From contig CAZLEI010000005.1 in the NCBI GenBank assembly GCA_964558505.1, positions 1-64,000 on the forward strand: a stretch of 64,000 nucleotides of DNA, read 5' to 3'. The DNA is from CAYMPW01 sp964558505 (GTDB taxonomy: Archaea; Thermoplasmatota; Thermoplasmata; Methanomassiliicoccales; Methanomethylophilaceae). This document shows positions 17,668-25,901 of the stretch, piece by piece. Below the pieces are notes generated by a model. It was not told the DNA's origin and did not search any database. It saw only the letters and a list, made by a program, of their open reading frames with translations. The translations under genes were made by a program, and so were the position numbers. The first letter of the stretch is position 1. Each line of letters opens with the position of its first letter.

Positions 17668-18648
17668 TCAGATAACGCCCTGGGTCAGCTCCGGCCATAT
17701 GGCCATCGCCGCTATGTACGCGGCGTACAGCCCTACTATCAGGACGCCCTCCGGCCTGCTGACCTTGTTGCCGCGGTAGACCATTAGCGTCATGACCAGG
17801 GCGAAGATTATCATGACCGGCAGGTGGAACACCAGTACGTTCTGGGCGATCGGGATGTCGACCAGGACCGCTCCGATGCCGAGTGCGAACAGGCAGTTGA
17901 ATATGACGCTGCCGACGATGTTGCTGACCACGAGCTCGTTCTCCTTGCGGTATGCCGCGACGAGGCAGATGCACAGCTCCGGGAGCGACGTTCCGACGGC
18001 CACCAGGATGAGCCCGATCATCAGGTCGGAGACTCCGATCATCTGGGCCACTATGACTGCGCCGTCGATGAAGAACCTGGCGCCGAAGTACAGTATCACT
18101 ATCCCCACGACGACCATGACCAGGCTGACCATCAGCGACTTGGAGGACTTGACGCCCCCCTGCTCGGCCTTGTCCGGCTCCGTGGCCTCTGCCGACGGGT
18201 CCCTCTTCTTGAGCTTGAGGGTCAGGAACACGAACACGAACAGCGAGACGACCAATATGACCCCCATGAGCATGTTGATCACGCCGAACATCGCCATGCC
18301 GCCGACGGCAAGGCATACGACGACCATCGTGACCAACTCGAACCGTATCTCCCGGAATTGGCAGACTATCGGCGACAGGATGGCCGCGAGGCCGATGGCG
18401 AGGCCGATGTTGGCGATGTTGCTTCCGACCACGTTCCCCAGGATGATGTCCGGGGTGGCCGTGCTGACGACCGATGTGATGGCCTCGGGCGCCGAAGAGC
18501 CGAAAGCGACGATGGTCAGACCGACGACGAACGGGGTCACCCCGAAGTAGAATGCGATCTTCTTGGCCCCGTCGACCATCCATTCCGAACCCAGGTACAG
18601 CATGATCATTCCCACGGGAATGCCCAGAAGCGTCAGCCATTGCTCCAT
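17668..18648 (-). CDS. calcium/sodium antiporter family membrane protein (CaCA, YrbG-like)
   Basis: A 326-residue cation/Ca2+ exchanger with about ten transmembrane segments in two inverted halves. The alpha-repeat ion-binding motifs are visible: G-S-S-A-P-E-A in the first half and G-T-S-L-P-E-L in the second. A charged cytosolic loop of K/D/E residues separates the halves. The ATG at 18648 lies 26 bp from a TATA box (18671-18677); an earlier in-frame start at 18696 would lie upstream of that box. Likely expels Ca2+ in exchange for Na+. Confidence 0.85.
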   Translation of the reverse strand: MEQWLTLLGIPVGMIMLYLGSEWMVDGAKKIAFYFGVTPFVVGLTIVAFGSSAPEAITSVVSTATPDIILGNVVGSNIANIGLAIGLAAILSPIVCQFREIRFELVTMVVVCLAVGGMAMFGVINMLMGVILVVSLFVFVFLTLKLKKRDPSAEATEPDKAEQGGVKSSKSLMVSLVMVVVGIVILYFGARFFIDGAVIVAQMIGVSDLMIGLILVAVGTSLPELCICLVAAYRKENELVVSNIVGSVIFNCLFALGIGAVLVDIPIAQNVLVFHLPVMIIFALVMTLMVYRGNKVSRPEGVLIVGLYAAYIAAMAIWPELTQGVI

Positions 18649-18670
18649 GCCATGGCCAGGACCGTATCCG

Positions 18671-18677
18671 ATATAAA
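18671..18677 (-). promoter_or_regulatory. TATA box of the antiporter gene
   Basis: TTTATAT on the minus strand is centred 26 bp from the ATG at 18648. This fixes the start of the antiporter gene. Confidence 0.55.
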
Positions 18678-18727
18678 TGGTTCCATATGAAACCACCCGG
18701 ACGGGCGATGCGCCCCACCAGCAAACC

Positions 18728-18736
18728 GTTTATATC
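18728..18736 (+). promoter_or_regulatory. TATA box of the second PHP gene
   Basis: GTTTATATC is centred about 25 bp before the ATG at 18756. It decides against in-frame ATGs further upstream. Confidence 0.55.
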
Positions 18737-18755
18737 CAGTTATTATGGACGTATC

Positions 18756-19697
18756 ATGCGTCAGAAGGCCGACACGCACGTTCACACGCAGTACTCGGGC
18801 TACTCCAAGCTCGGAGTCATGAAATTCCCGGAATCCGTCACCTCTCCCGAGGCGCAGGTGGACAACGCCCGCAGGAACGGCATGAGCGTGCTCGCCATAA
18901 CGGACCACGACGAGATAGCCGGAGCTTTCGTCGCACAGAAGTACGCCAGGCAGTTCGACGACATCGACGTCGTCGCCGGCGACGAGGTCATGACATCGGA
19001 CGGGGAGATAATCGGCCTCTGGCTGAACGAGAAGATCAAGCCCATGATGACCGTGGAGGAATCCATCGACGCTATCCGCGACCAGGGCGGGATCACCATC
19101 GCGCCCCACCCTTTCAGCTTCCATGTCGCCGGTCTCAACGACAAGATATACGGCCTCGACCTGGACGGTTTCGAGGTAATCAACGGCGGCCACGTGGACC
19201 CCTACTCCAACCGCTACGCCCAGGCCGTGATGGGCAAGTACCCCGGCAGATGGGCGGCGATGTCCTCCAGCGATGCGCACTCCAAGTACACCGCAGGCTA
19301 CAACTGGACCGAATTCGAGGGACAGGGCGAGGACGACTTCAGGAAGGCCATCCTGAACAAGAGCACCGTCCCATGCGGAAGACCTGCGCCGGTGATCGGC
19401 GAGGTGCAGTGGAGCATCGAGGTCGTCCTCGGCGGCCAGAAGCTGATGGGGAAGGCGCTGAGGGGGGAATTGGAGCCCGTGGAGGAGGACCATCTTATCG
19501 AGAAGATCCTCAGCATCACGGACCTGAAGAAGGCCACCGGCATCTTCGGCGGCTCGATGTACCTCTACAGCGGAGCGGTGATGCTGGCGACCGTGCTGAG
19601 CACGACGTACCTCAACCGCAAGGCCAAGAAGCTCATCCGCGACATGCCCATGAGGCTCGCCAACACGGGCTCGCTCGTCCGGCCGCTAGACAATTAA
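18756..19697 (+). CDS. PHP-domain protein with C-terminal membrane segment
   Basis: A 313-residue protein whose N-terminal two thirds form a PHP metal-dependent phosphoesterase: D-T-H-V-H-T at 6-11, T-D-H-D near 49-52, A-P-H-P-F near 108 and S-S-D-A-H near 168. The last 75 residues add a hydrophobic stretch (M-Y-L-Y-S-G-A-V-M-L-A-T-V) and a basic tail, so it may attach to the membrane. The substrate is unknown. The start is set by the TATA box at 18728. It is only distantly similar to the PHP protein at 10052. Confidence 0.8.
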   Translation: MRQKADTHVHTQYSGYSKLGVMKFPESVTSPEAQVDNARRNGMSVLAITDHDEIAGAFVAQKYARQFDDIDVVAGDEVMTSDGEIIGLWLNEKIKPMMTVEESIDAIRDQGGITIAPHPFSFHVAGLNDKIYGLDLDGFEVINGGHVDPYSNRYAQAVMGKYPGRWAAMSSSDAHSKYTAGYNWTEFEGQGEDDFRKAILNKSTVPCGRPAPVIGEVQWSIEVVLGGQKLMGKALRGELEPVEEDHLIEKILSITDLKKATGIFGGSMYLYSGAVMLATVLSTTYLNRKAKKLIRDMPMRLANTGSLVRPLDN

Positions 19698-19724
19698 ATA
19701 ACGTGCAACGCGATAGGCCTCCCG

Positions 19725-20246
19725 ATGCTGATAAAAACAGACCTCAACGAGAAGGTCATGAACCGCTGCTCGCTGTTCGACCTCATCGTGATCGTGCTAT
19801 CGATCCTCGGCGCGGCCACGTTCTTCACGGATTGGGTGGTCATCCTGAACATCGGGACGACCGAGGTCTTGGTCCTCACGGGGTACGACACGCTCGTTGC
19901 CCTGATGACCTACGGGAGCATACTGCCCAACGAGTACTACCTGCCGACGGTGTGCCTCGCGGCATCCGTCGTCATCCTCGTCATGTCGGGCATCAAGGGC
20001 GTCAGCGAGACCATAGGGTACGGCAAGTACCGCATCATCATGTTCGTCCTCGGCGTCGCCATGATGGCCGCCGCGGGGACGTTCCTCCTCTGGACCGGGG
20101 TCTACGAATCGTTCTCGAACCTCGCGCTGTTCAGCGGGTTCGGCACCTGGACATGCCTGATACTCGGCATGGTCACCGGACTGTACGGCGTCTACTCCAG
20201 GCCTAGGCCGAGAGGTGATGTGGAATGGACGATGGTGACATCCTGA
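19725..20246 (+). CDS. hypothetical four-helix membrane protein
   Basis: A 173-residue protein with four predicted transmembrane helices (about residues 18-40, 72-92, 100-124, 135-156) and short loops. No conserved motif recognised. A TATA-like CAATTAAATA at 19691-19700 lies about 28 bp upstream of the ATG at 19725. Its 3' end overlaps the next gene by 22 nt, so the two are probably co-transcribed. Confidence 0.65.
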   Translation: MLIKTDLNEKVMNRCSLFDLIVIVLSILGAATFFTDWVVILNIGTTEVLVLTGYDTLVALMTYGSILPNEYYLPTVCLAASVVILVMSGIKGVSETIGYGKYRIIMFVLGVAMMAAAGTFLLWTGVYESFSNLALFSGFGTWTCLILGMVTGLYGVYSRPRPRGDVEWTMVTS

Positions 20247-20566
20247 AGGTCCGCGTGCATGTTCCGCTGGGAAGCGAGGATGCCATAATGGACGCGGTGG
20301 ATGCCGTTATGGAGCCAGTGTATCCCGGTTACGAGAGGGTCTTCTCCGTCTGCCGCGCCACGGGCACATGGAGGCCGGTGGAAGGGTCGCATCCCTTCAA
20401 AGGGGAGACGGGGAGGATAGAGGTCGCCGACGAGAGCATCCTGGAATTCGCCGTCCGCGGCAGGGACGTCCGCGCCGCGGTCTCCGCGATCGCCGTGGCC
20501 CACCCTTATGAAGAGCCCGCCATAGACATCATCCCGATGATCGGATGGAAGGAGCTCATCCTTTAG
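20225..20566 (+). CDS. stand-alone NIF3/YqfO insertion-like (CutA/PII-fold) protein
   Basis: A 113-residue protein matching the small alpha/beta domain found inserted in NIF3/YqfO proteins and as a free-standing family. Landmarks are V-P-x-G-S-E-D-A-I near the start, G-T-W-R-P near 48-52, a G-E-T-G-R-I-E segment and the C-terminal H-P-Y-E-E-P-A-I-D-I motif. Known members form trimeric CutA-like folds of unclear function. A GGTGATG ribosome-binding site lies inside the preceding gene. It ends in TAG, and its tail overlaps the convergent gene's stop by 11 nt. Confidence 0.72.
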   Translation: MDDGDILKVRVHVPLGSEDAIMDAVDAVMEPVYPGYERVFSVCRATGTWRPVEGSHPFKGETGRIEVADESILEFAVRGRDVRAAVSAIAVAHPYEEPAIDIIPMIGWKELIL

Positions 20567-21149
20567 GCTGGACGGTGTAGACGCAGTCGAACGTCCGCTG
20601 AAGCCTGTGTATCTTGAGGCTCTGCTTGCGGAGGCCGTATTCCTCCTCATCGATCATGCCCATCTCCAGGAAGCGGTCCAGCAGCGCGTTGGCCCCGTCG
20701 TAGTCGGATTCGATGCCCACGAGTATGTCGATGATGCGGTTGCGGCATTCGAGGTGCTCCGGTATCATGCCGCCGGATTCCTCGAGGATCCTTCCGCTGA
20801 CCATCGGGTAGAGGTCGATCCCCGCCATGCACATGGCCTTGGCCTCGTCGATCATGCCGGCGCCGATGAGGGGGTCTATGAGGGCCTCGCCCAGCATGAA
20901 CCTCTCGTAATCCGTGTCCACGGATCCCATCGCCACATCCCTGAGGGAGGCGGCGAACTTGTAGTTCTCGTCCGCATCCGCGGCGGATATGAGCGATGTG
21001 AAGAAGGTGCATGGATTGTGCGCCTCGATGCCGGACAGGTACCTGCCCAGCTTCAAACGGTCTTGTTCGCTGAGCCCCCTGTACCACTCGGACACTCCGG
21101 CTCTGTGGATCTCCTCGGGCACATTGTCTTTGGACTTGTTGAAGAACAC
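20556..21149 (-). CDS. hypothetical helical protein (GTG start)
   Basis: A 197-residue, mainly helical, acidic protein of unknown function with no transmembrane segment. Its text (for example E-S-G-G-M-I-P-E-H-L-E-C-R-N) suggests helical repeats, but no domain was recognised. The frame is open to an ATG at 21215. A TATA element (TTAAAATC, 21172-21179) is centred 26 bp before a GTG at 21149, so a leaderless GTG start is more likely. Confidence 0.6.
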   Translation of the reverse strand: MFFNKSKDNVPEEIHRAGVSEWYRGLSEQDRLKLGRYLSGIEAHNPCTFFTSLISAADADENYKFAASLRDVAMGSVDTDYERFMLGEALIDPLIGAGMIDEAKAMCMAGIDLYPMVSGRILEESGGMIPEHLECRNRIIDILVGIESDYDGANALLDRFLEMGMIDEEEYGLRKQSLKIHRLQRTFDCVYTVQPKG

Positions 21150-21171
21150 GGCACGTGATGGAGCGCTACCG

Positions 21172-21179
21172 ATTTTAAC
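21172..21179 (-). promoter_or_regulatory. TATA box of the hypothetical helical gene
   Basis: TTAAAATC on the minus strand lies 26 bp from the GTG at 21149. Confidence 0.4.
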
Positions 21180-21414
21180 ATGTCGCTCGGCATTCGCCGG
21201 TGCATGCGGCGGCAAGACCGATCACCCGGGATCCGGACCGGACACCGAACCTGCCAGCACATCCGTCTGATAACAATGTGATAGCTTATACGGGATGGGA
21301 CCATCCCGGCTCGCCCTCTTCGGACAGGTCGTCATCCGCCGCATCCTCTCACATGGGGAAGCGCTGCATGATGCGAAACGGCCGCTCTAACAGAAGGGAT
21401 GGAACAACGATAAG

Positions 21415-23379
21415 ATGAATACGAATCACCAATCGAATGGACACCGTCCTACAGATCTCAGATGCCGCGGACCAGCGAACCCCTCCCCCTCCGGCGCCGT
21501 CAAGGCGAGGAGGATCCTCGTCATCGCGATGGTCGCCTTGCTGACGGCCGCGGGTGCGGTGTGCATCATGACGTGCGAGAGTAATTCGGACGGGACGACG
21601 CCGACGATAACAACCCAACCGGCGAGTGTTTCTAAAGTCTATGATGGAACCGGTGTCACCCTGGATGTCGTTGCGACCGGCGACCCCCTGTCGTACGAAT
21701 GGCAGAAGATGCAATCTGATGGCACGTGGAAGAATATTGGAACAAACAAAACCTATGTCATTACTGATGTCCAGGACAGCGGAACATATCGTGTTGTCGT
21801 GAAGAGTGGCACCGACAGTGTCACATCCGAGAACGCTGATGTGGAAATAACCACGGCCACGATAACTGTCACACCGAACCCATCGCAGACCAAGACCTAC
21901 GATGGATATGAGTACCTTGTGTATCCGAACACAATCACATACACATACACGGGCGCAGTGAACGGTGAGACACCACATTTCGACGGAACCCTGAAAACAG
22001 ATTCTGCAGATGTGGGGACCCGTACAATCGTCATCGGTAGCCTTGTATTAGAGGACAAGGATAATTTCAAAGCCGCGAACTACGAACTGGCCCTCAGCAG
22101 TCTGGCGGTCACCTACACGATCGAGAAGGCCGATCTTGGCGAACCTTCGGGACTGACCTGGACCGGCAAGATGGCAAGCTGGACTGCGCCTGCACCGATA
22201 TCTGAAGATATTATATCGTACTCTGTGCAGTTATTCAATGACGGTTCGGCCATAGGTTCTCCGATAGAAGTTAACGACCTTGATTATGACTTCACATCTG
22301 TCATCGGCACCTCGACCGGCGTCTACATGTTCAAGATCTTCGCCCTGACAAACAATACCGCCAATATCAACAACGGCGGCATAGTCCAGAGCGGTGCACT
22401 CTGCTGCTACAACATGTACTTCGGAATAGGTATCGAGTCCGTCACCGTGGGCAGCATTCCTGTTGCATCGGGCGATATTGTAACCAACGGGACCCAGTTC
22501 GCAGTGGATCTGTCCGCAGGATATGAGATATCGAAAGTGCAAAATGCAACTGCCGATTCCGGAACAACGTACACAGTAAACACTTCTCTTACCGGGGACG
22601 TTGTCATCATCGTGAAGAAGACGGGCACCGATGTCACAGAGATTCCCTCCACCGGCGGGGATGGTTCGAAGATCGACATTGTGTCCCTGCCGAATACAGG
22701 CACTGCGGAGTTTGTGGTGACCAATGAGATCAACATAGAAATGGACCTCGCTGCTCTGAAAACAACAAGTGCGACATCCATCAACGTGCGCATCTTCGAA
22801 ATCGTCGCAGGCACTCCCGGAAGATACACTGTCGACATCGTGGATCAGGGAGGTGACCCGATCGTCAACATCCCAATGCACATCACCCTCCCCTGCGACC
22901 CGTCGAAGGGCGAACCCAGGGTGACGTGGGTAGAGGGGTCCGAATCGATGCGGATCGTCGGCGTGGACACCGTGAACAACACCGTGACCTTCGCGACCAC
23001 CCACAACTCGACATACGCGATAACATACTACGTCGCGCCGACCTCGCCTTCCGGCTCGGTGGCGGTCACCTTCGATCCAGCCGGCGGGACCGTCAGCGGT
23101 GCGGTGTCCTCCGTGGACGTCTCCGACGGCACATACGGACGGCTTCCGGTGTGCATCAGGGACGGCTACGAGTTCCTGGGATGGTACTACGGAGGGACGG
23201 CTGTCCAATCATACTCCGAGCTGGTATCCGGTGCCGACCACACGCTGACTGCGCGCTGGAACGAGACATCGTCTCCTGCTCCCGCCGTGGATTACACGGT
23301 GCTTTTGACGGCAGGGGCGGCCGCTGCCGTTGCGGTAATTCTCGGGTTCTTCGTCATGAACTTCGTGAAGAAGAACTGA
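21415..23379 (+). CDS. large Ig-like/InlB-repeat surface protein
   Basis: A 654-residue secreted, membrane-anchored protein. A signal-anchor segment spans about 33-50, and a C-terminal hydrophobic segment with a basic end (F-V-K-K-N) about 628-651. Between them lie an Ig-like module (about 60-145, with Y-E-W-Q and S-G-T-Y-R-V), an MBG/YDG-like module (about 147-232, K-T-Y-D-G), a fibronectin-like stretch and an InlB/Listeria-Bacteroides repeat (about 553-610, V-T-F-D-P-A-G-G-T ending G-W-Y). These modules are typical of adhesins in gut methanogens and bacteria. The middle of the gene is visibly lower in G+C than its neighbours, suggesting acquisition or relaxed selection. Confidence 0.8.
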   Translation: MNTNHQSNGHRPTDLRCRGPANPSPSGAVKARRILVIAMVALLTAAGAVCIMTCESNSDGTTPTITTQPASVSKVYDGTGVTLDVVATGDPLSYEWQKMQSDGTWKNIGTNKTYVITDVQDSGTYRVVVKSGTDSVTSENADVEITTATITVTPNPSQTKTYDGYEYLVYPNTITYTYTGAVNGETPHFDGTLKTDSADVGTRTIVIGSLVLEDKDNFKAANYELALSSLAVTYTIEKADLGEPSGLTWTGKMASWTAPAPISEDIISYSVQLFNDGSAIGSPIEVNDLDYDFTSVIGTSTGVYMFKIFALTNNTANINNGGIVQSGALCCYNMYFGIGIESVTVGSIPVASGDIVTNGTQFAVDLSAGYEISKVQNATADSGTTYTVNTSLTGDVVIIVKKTGTDVTEIPSTGGDGSKIDIVSLPNTGTAEFVVTNEINIEMDLAALKTTSATSINVRIFEIVAGTPGRYTVDIVDQGGDPIVNIPMHITLPCDPSKGEPRVTWVEGSESMRIVGVDTVNNTVTFATTHNSTYAITYYVAPTSPSGSVAVTFDPAGGTVSGAVSSVDVSDGTYGRLPVCIRDGYEFLGWYYGGTAVQSYSELVSGADHTLTARWNETSSPAPAVDYTVLLTAGAAAAVAVILGFFVMNFVKKN

Positions 23380-23558
23380 CGGACATCGTCCAAACGATTT
23401 ACCAAAGCCGAACAGGGGCGCGGCGGCGACGCACCGTCCCTGTCCGGCCGCGGACCGGCACCCTGCCCGTCCGCCGGCTCGGTCCCATGATCTTCTGCAT
23501 CCTGTCCGAGGCGCCGAGAAGGATCCGATGAACACTGCAAGATCCGAATATCATCGCG

Positions 23559-24572
23559 TCAATCGCGATCGTGCCCGCCGTTTCCGCCGTGCGCCTCGGT
23601 CAGTGTCTCCGGCGTCCATTCCAGGAGCTCCTCGAACTTCACCGTCCTGTCCTTGCACTCCATGCAGCAGTTCTTGCAGGCGAAGCCGTCGCACGACTCG
23701 GGGGTCATGGAGATGTCGACGGCGTCCCCGAACCTGGCGATCAGCGTCTCGGTGACCTCGCCGATCTCCACCATGCACTGCTGTATGGACATCCCCTTGG
23801 GGAGGACCACGTGCATGTCCACGTGCATGGAGGTGCCGTACTTCGTTATCCTCAGGTTGTGGACGTCTATCCAATGGGCATGCCTCTCCTTCAGGAGCGC
23901 TTCGGTCACCTCGTCCAAAAGCTTGGAGTCCGCGGTGTCCATGACCGTGTCCATGGACTCCTTCACGACCTTGATGCCCGTGATCATGATGATGAACCCG
24001 AAAAGCAGTGCCAGGCCGCTGTCCAGCCACCTGGCGTCGTAACCGAAGGACATGGCGGCGAACACGACGAGCAGACCTATGATTATGCCCACGGAAGAAT
24101 AGGTGTCGGAACAGAGGTGCTTCCCGCTGGCCACGAGGGCCTGGGAGCGGTTCCTCCTGCCCTTGGCGATCGCCATCCTGCCGACGGCGAAGTTCGCCAC
24201 GGCGGCAATGGCCACGAGGATTATGCCCACGTCCAGGTCGGAGATGGGCTGCGGGTTCATCAGATGCAGGACGGCCTCGAAGATGATCAGCACGCCCGCG
24301 AGGACGATCATCGTCCCCTCGATGGACGAGGAGATGACCTCCACCCTGCCATGGCCGTACGGGTGCCCTCTGTCCGGGGGCTTCCCGGACAGGTACAGGG
24401 CGTAGAGCCCCACGAAGGCAGCGATGACGTTCACGATGCTCTCGAGGGCATCGGTCAGGATGGCCACGGACCCGGTGAGGTACCATGCTATGAACTTCAT
24501 CACGAGGAGGGTTATCCCAAGCGTGGCTACTATCTTCTGGAAGGAATAGTTCTCCCGCGACACATCCGCCAT
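23559..24572 (-). CDS. cation diffusion facilitator transporter with cysteine-rich tail
   Basis: A 337-residue CDF-family exporter of divalent metals with six predicted helices and a C-terminal ferredoxin-like cytosolic domain. The TM5 site reads H-x-x-x-D (H-L-C-S-D). The TM2 site, usually H/D-x-x-x-D, reads D-A-L-E-S-I-V-N, a variant. The tail carries C-D-G-F-A-C-K-N-C-C-M-E-C, a probable metal-binding or redox element absent from typical CDFs. The ATG at 24572 is chosen since a TATA-like CCTAAATA lies 26-28 bp upstream; a GTG at 24581 is the alternative. Divergent from the DUF362 gene. Confidence 0.85.
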   Translation of the reverse strand: MADVSRENYSFQKIVATLGITLLVMKFIAWYLTGSVAILTDALESIVNVIAAFVGLYALYLSGKPPDRGHPYGHGRVEVISSSIEGTMIVLAGVLIIFEAVLHLMNPQPISDLDVGIILVAIAAVANFAVGRMAIAKGRRNRSQALVASGKHLCSDTYSSVGIIIGLLVVFAAMSFGYDARWLDSGLALLFGFIIMITGIKVVKESMDTVMDTADSKLLDEVTEALLKERHAHWIDVHNLRITKYGTSMHVDMHVVLPKGMSIQQCMVEIGEVTETLIARFGDAVDISMTPESCDGFACKNCCMECKDRTVKFEELLEWTPETLTEAHGGNGGHDRD

Positions 24573-24653
24573 GTTTGTCACTGGAAACGACCGTATTTAG
24601 GGATTTTCATATTCGGCGAACCTAAATGTGGAAAGATTTTCAACGATGAACGC

Positions 24654-25778
24654 ATGGATGCGCTCATGACGGGATCGAAGGTGTATTTCACCGATATGCG
24701 CACCAACCTGAACGACAGCCTGCTGTCCAAATTGGACAGGCTGATAGCCGCCGCCGGCATGAAGGACATGGACCTAGACCACAAGTTCGTGGCGGTCAAG
24801 ATGCATTTCGGCGAACGGGGCAACCTGGCCTTCCTGAGGCCGAACTACGCCAAGGTCGTCTCCGACGCGGTGCGCGCCATGGGCGGCATCCCGTTCCTGA
24901 CGGACAGCAACACGCTGTACCCCGGCGGACGCAAGAACGCCCCCGACCACCTGGACACCGCCGCCATGAACGGATTCAGCGTGCAATCCGCCGGATGCAA
25001 CATAATCATCGCCGACGGCCTGAAGGGCACCGACGACGTGGAGGTCCCCGTGGACGGGGAGTACGTCAAGGCCGCGAAGATCGGCCGTGCCGTGGCCGAC
25101 GCCGACGCCGTCATCACGCTCACACATTTCAAATGCCACGAGCTCTCCGGGATCGGGGGCGCCGTGAAGAACCTGGCCATGGGATGCGCATCCCGCAGGG
25201 GCAAGATGGAGATGCACAGCGCCGGGAAGCCCTCGGTGGACGCGGACGCCTGCCGCATGTGCGGGAGATGCGCCAAGGTCTGCGGGTCCGACGCCATATC
25301 CTTCCCGTCCGGGAAGGCGGCCATAGACCACGGGGCCTGCGTCGGGTGCGGCAGGTGCATCGGTGCCTGCCCCTTCGATGCCGTTTACGCTGAATTCGAC
25401 CAGGCGGTGCCCGTGATGAACGCCAAGATGGTCGAGTACGCCATGGCCTCCGTGGCCGGGAAGCCCAACTTCCACATCTCGCTGATCGTCGACGTCTCGC
25501 CGTTCTGCGACTGCCACGGCGAGAACGATGTCGCGGTGATACCCGACATAGGCATGCTCGCGTCCTTCGACCCCGTCGCCCTGGACCGCGCATGCGCCGA
25601 CCTGTGCAACGGGCAGAAGCCCCTTCCCGGCAGCAGGCTGCACGACATGTCCGGCGGAAAACCCGTTGACGACATCTTCACCTGCGTCCAGCCTGCATCA
25701 GACTGGCACTCTCTTTTCGACCACGCCGCGAAGATGGGATTCGGGACCTCGGACTACGAGATCGTGAAGGTGAACTGA
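24654..25778 (+). CDS. DUF362 family ferredoxin-containing protein
   Basis: A 374-residue DUF362 protein. The N-terminal two thirds are the DUF362 fold. Two 4Fe-4S motifs near residues 200-245 (C-R-M-C-G-R-C-A-K-V-C and C-V-G-C-G-R-C-I-G-A-C) follow, and the C-terminal D-C-H-G-E-N-D segment is family-typical. The family is widespread in anaerobes and usually annotated as an iron-sulfur protein of unknown role. The ATG at 24654 lies about 29 bp from a TATA-like CTAAATG; an in-frame ATG at 24666 (M-T-G-S-K-V-Y-F) is an equally good alternative. Confidence 0.82.
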   Translation: MDALMTGSKVYFTDMRTNLNDSLLSKLDRLIAAAGMKDMDLDHKFVAVKMHFGERGNLAFLRPNYAKVVSDAVRAMGGIPFLTDSNTLYPGGRKNAPDHLDTAAMNGFSVQSAGCNIIIADGLKGTDDVEVPVDGEYVKAAKIGRAVADADAVITLTHFKCHELSGIGGAVKNLAMGCASRRGKMEMHSAGKPSVDADACRMCGRCAKVCGSDAISFPSGKAAIDHGACVGCGRCIGACPFDAVYAEFDQAVPVMNAKMVEYAMASVAGKPNFHISLIVDVSPFCDCHGENDVAVIPDIGMLASFDPVALDRACADLCNGQKPLPGSRLHDMSGGKPVDDIFTCVQPASDWHSLFDHAAKMGFGTSDYEIVKVN

Positions 25779-25795
25779 GGCGCGGCCCCGCGGGA

Positions 25796-25815
25796 CCGGG
25801 CGGACCTCCGCCCGG
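25796..25815 (+). terminator. hairpin terminator after the DUF362 gene
   Basis: CCGGGCGGA-CC-TCCGCCCGG, a perfect 9-bp stem, starts 18 nt beyond the stop codon. Confidence 0.55.
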
Positions 25816-25864
25816 CACGGCGGCCTGCCTCCGGGAATCGCACGCGCGCCCGGTCGACCCGATG

Positions 25865-25873
25865 GTTTTAATT
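25865..25873 (+). promoter_or_regulatory. TATA box of the Sel1 gene
   Basis: GTTTTAATT is centred about 33 bp upstream of the ATG at 25902. Confidence 0.45.
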
Positions 25874-25901
25874 GGGATGGTGGCGTACGAGGGCTGATCA
25901 A

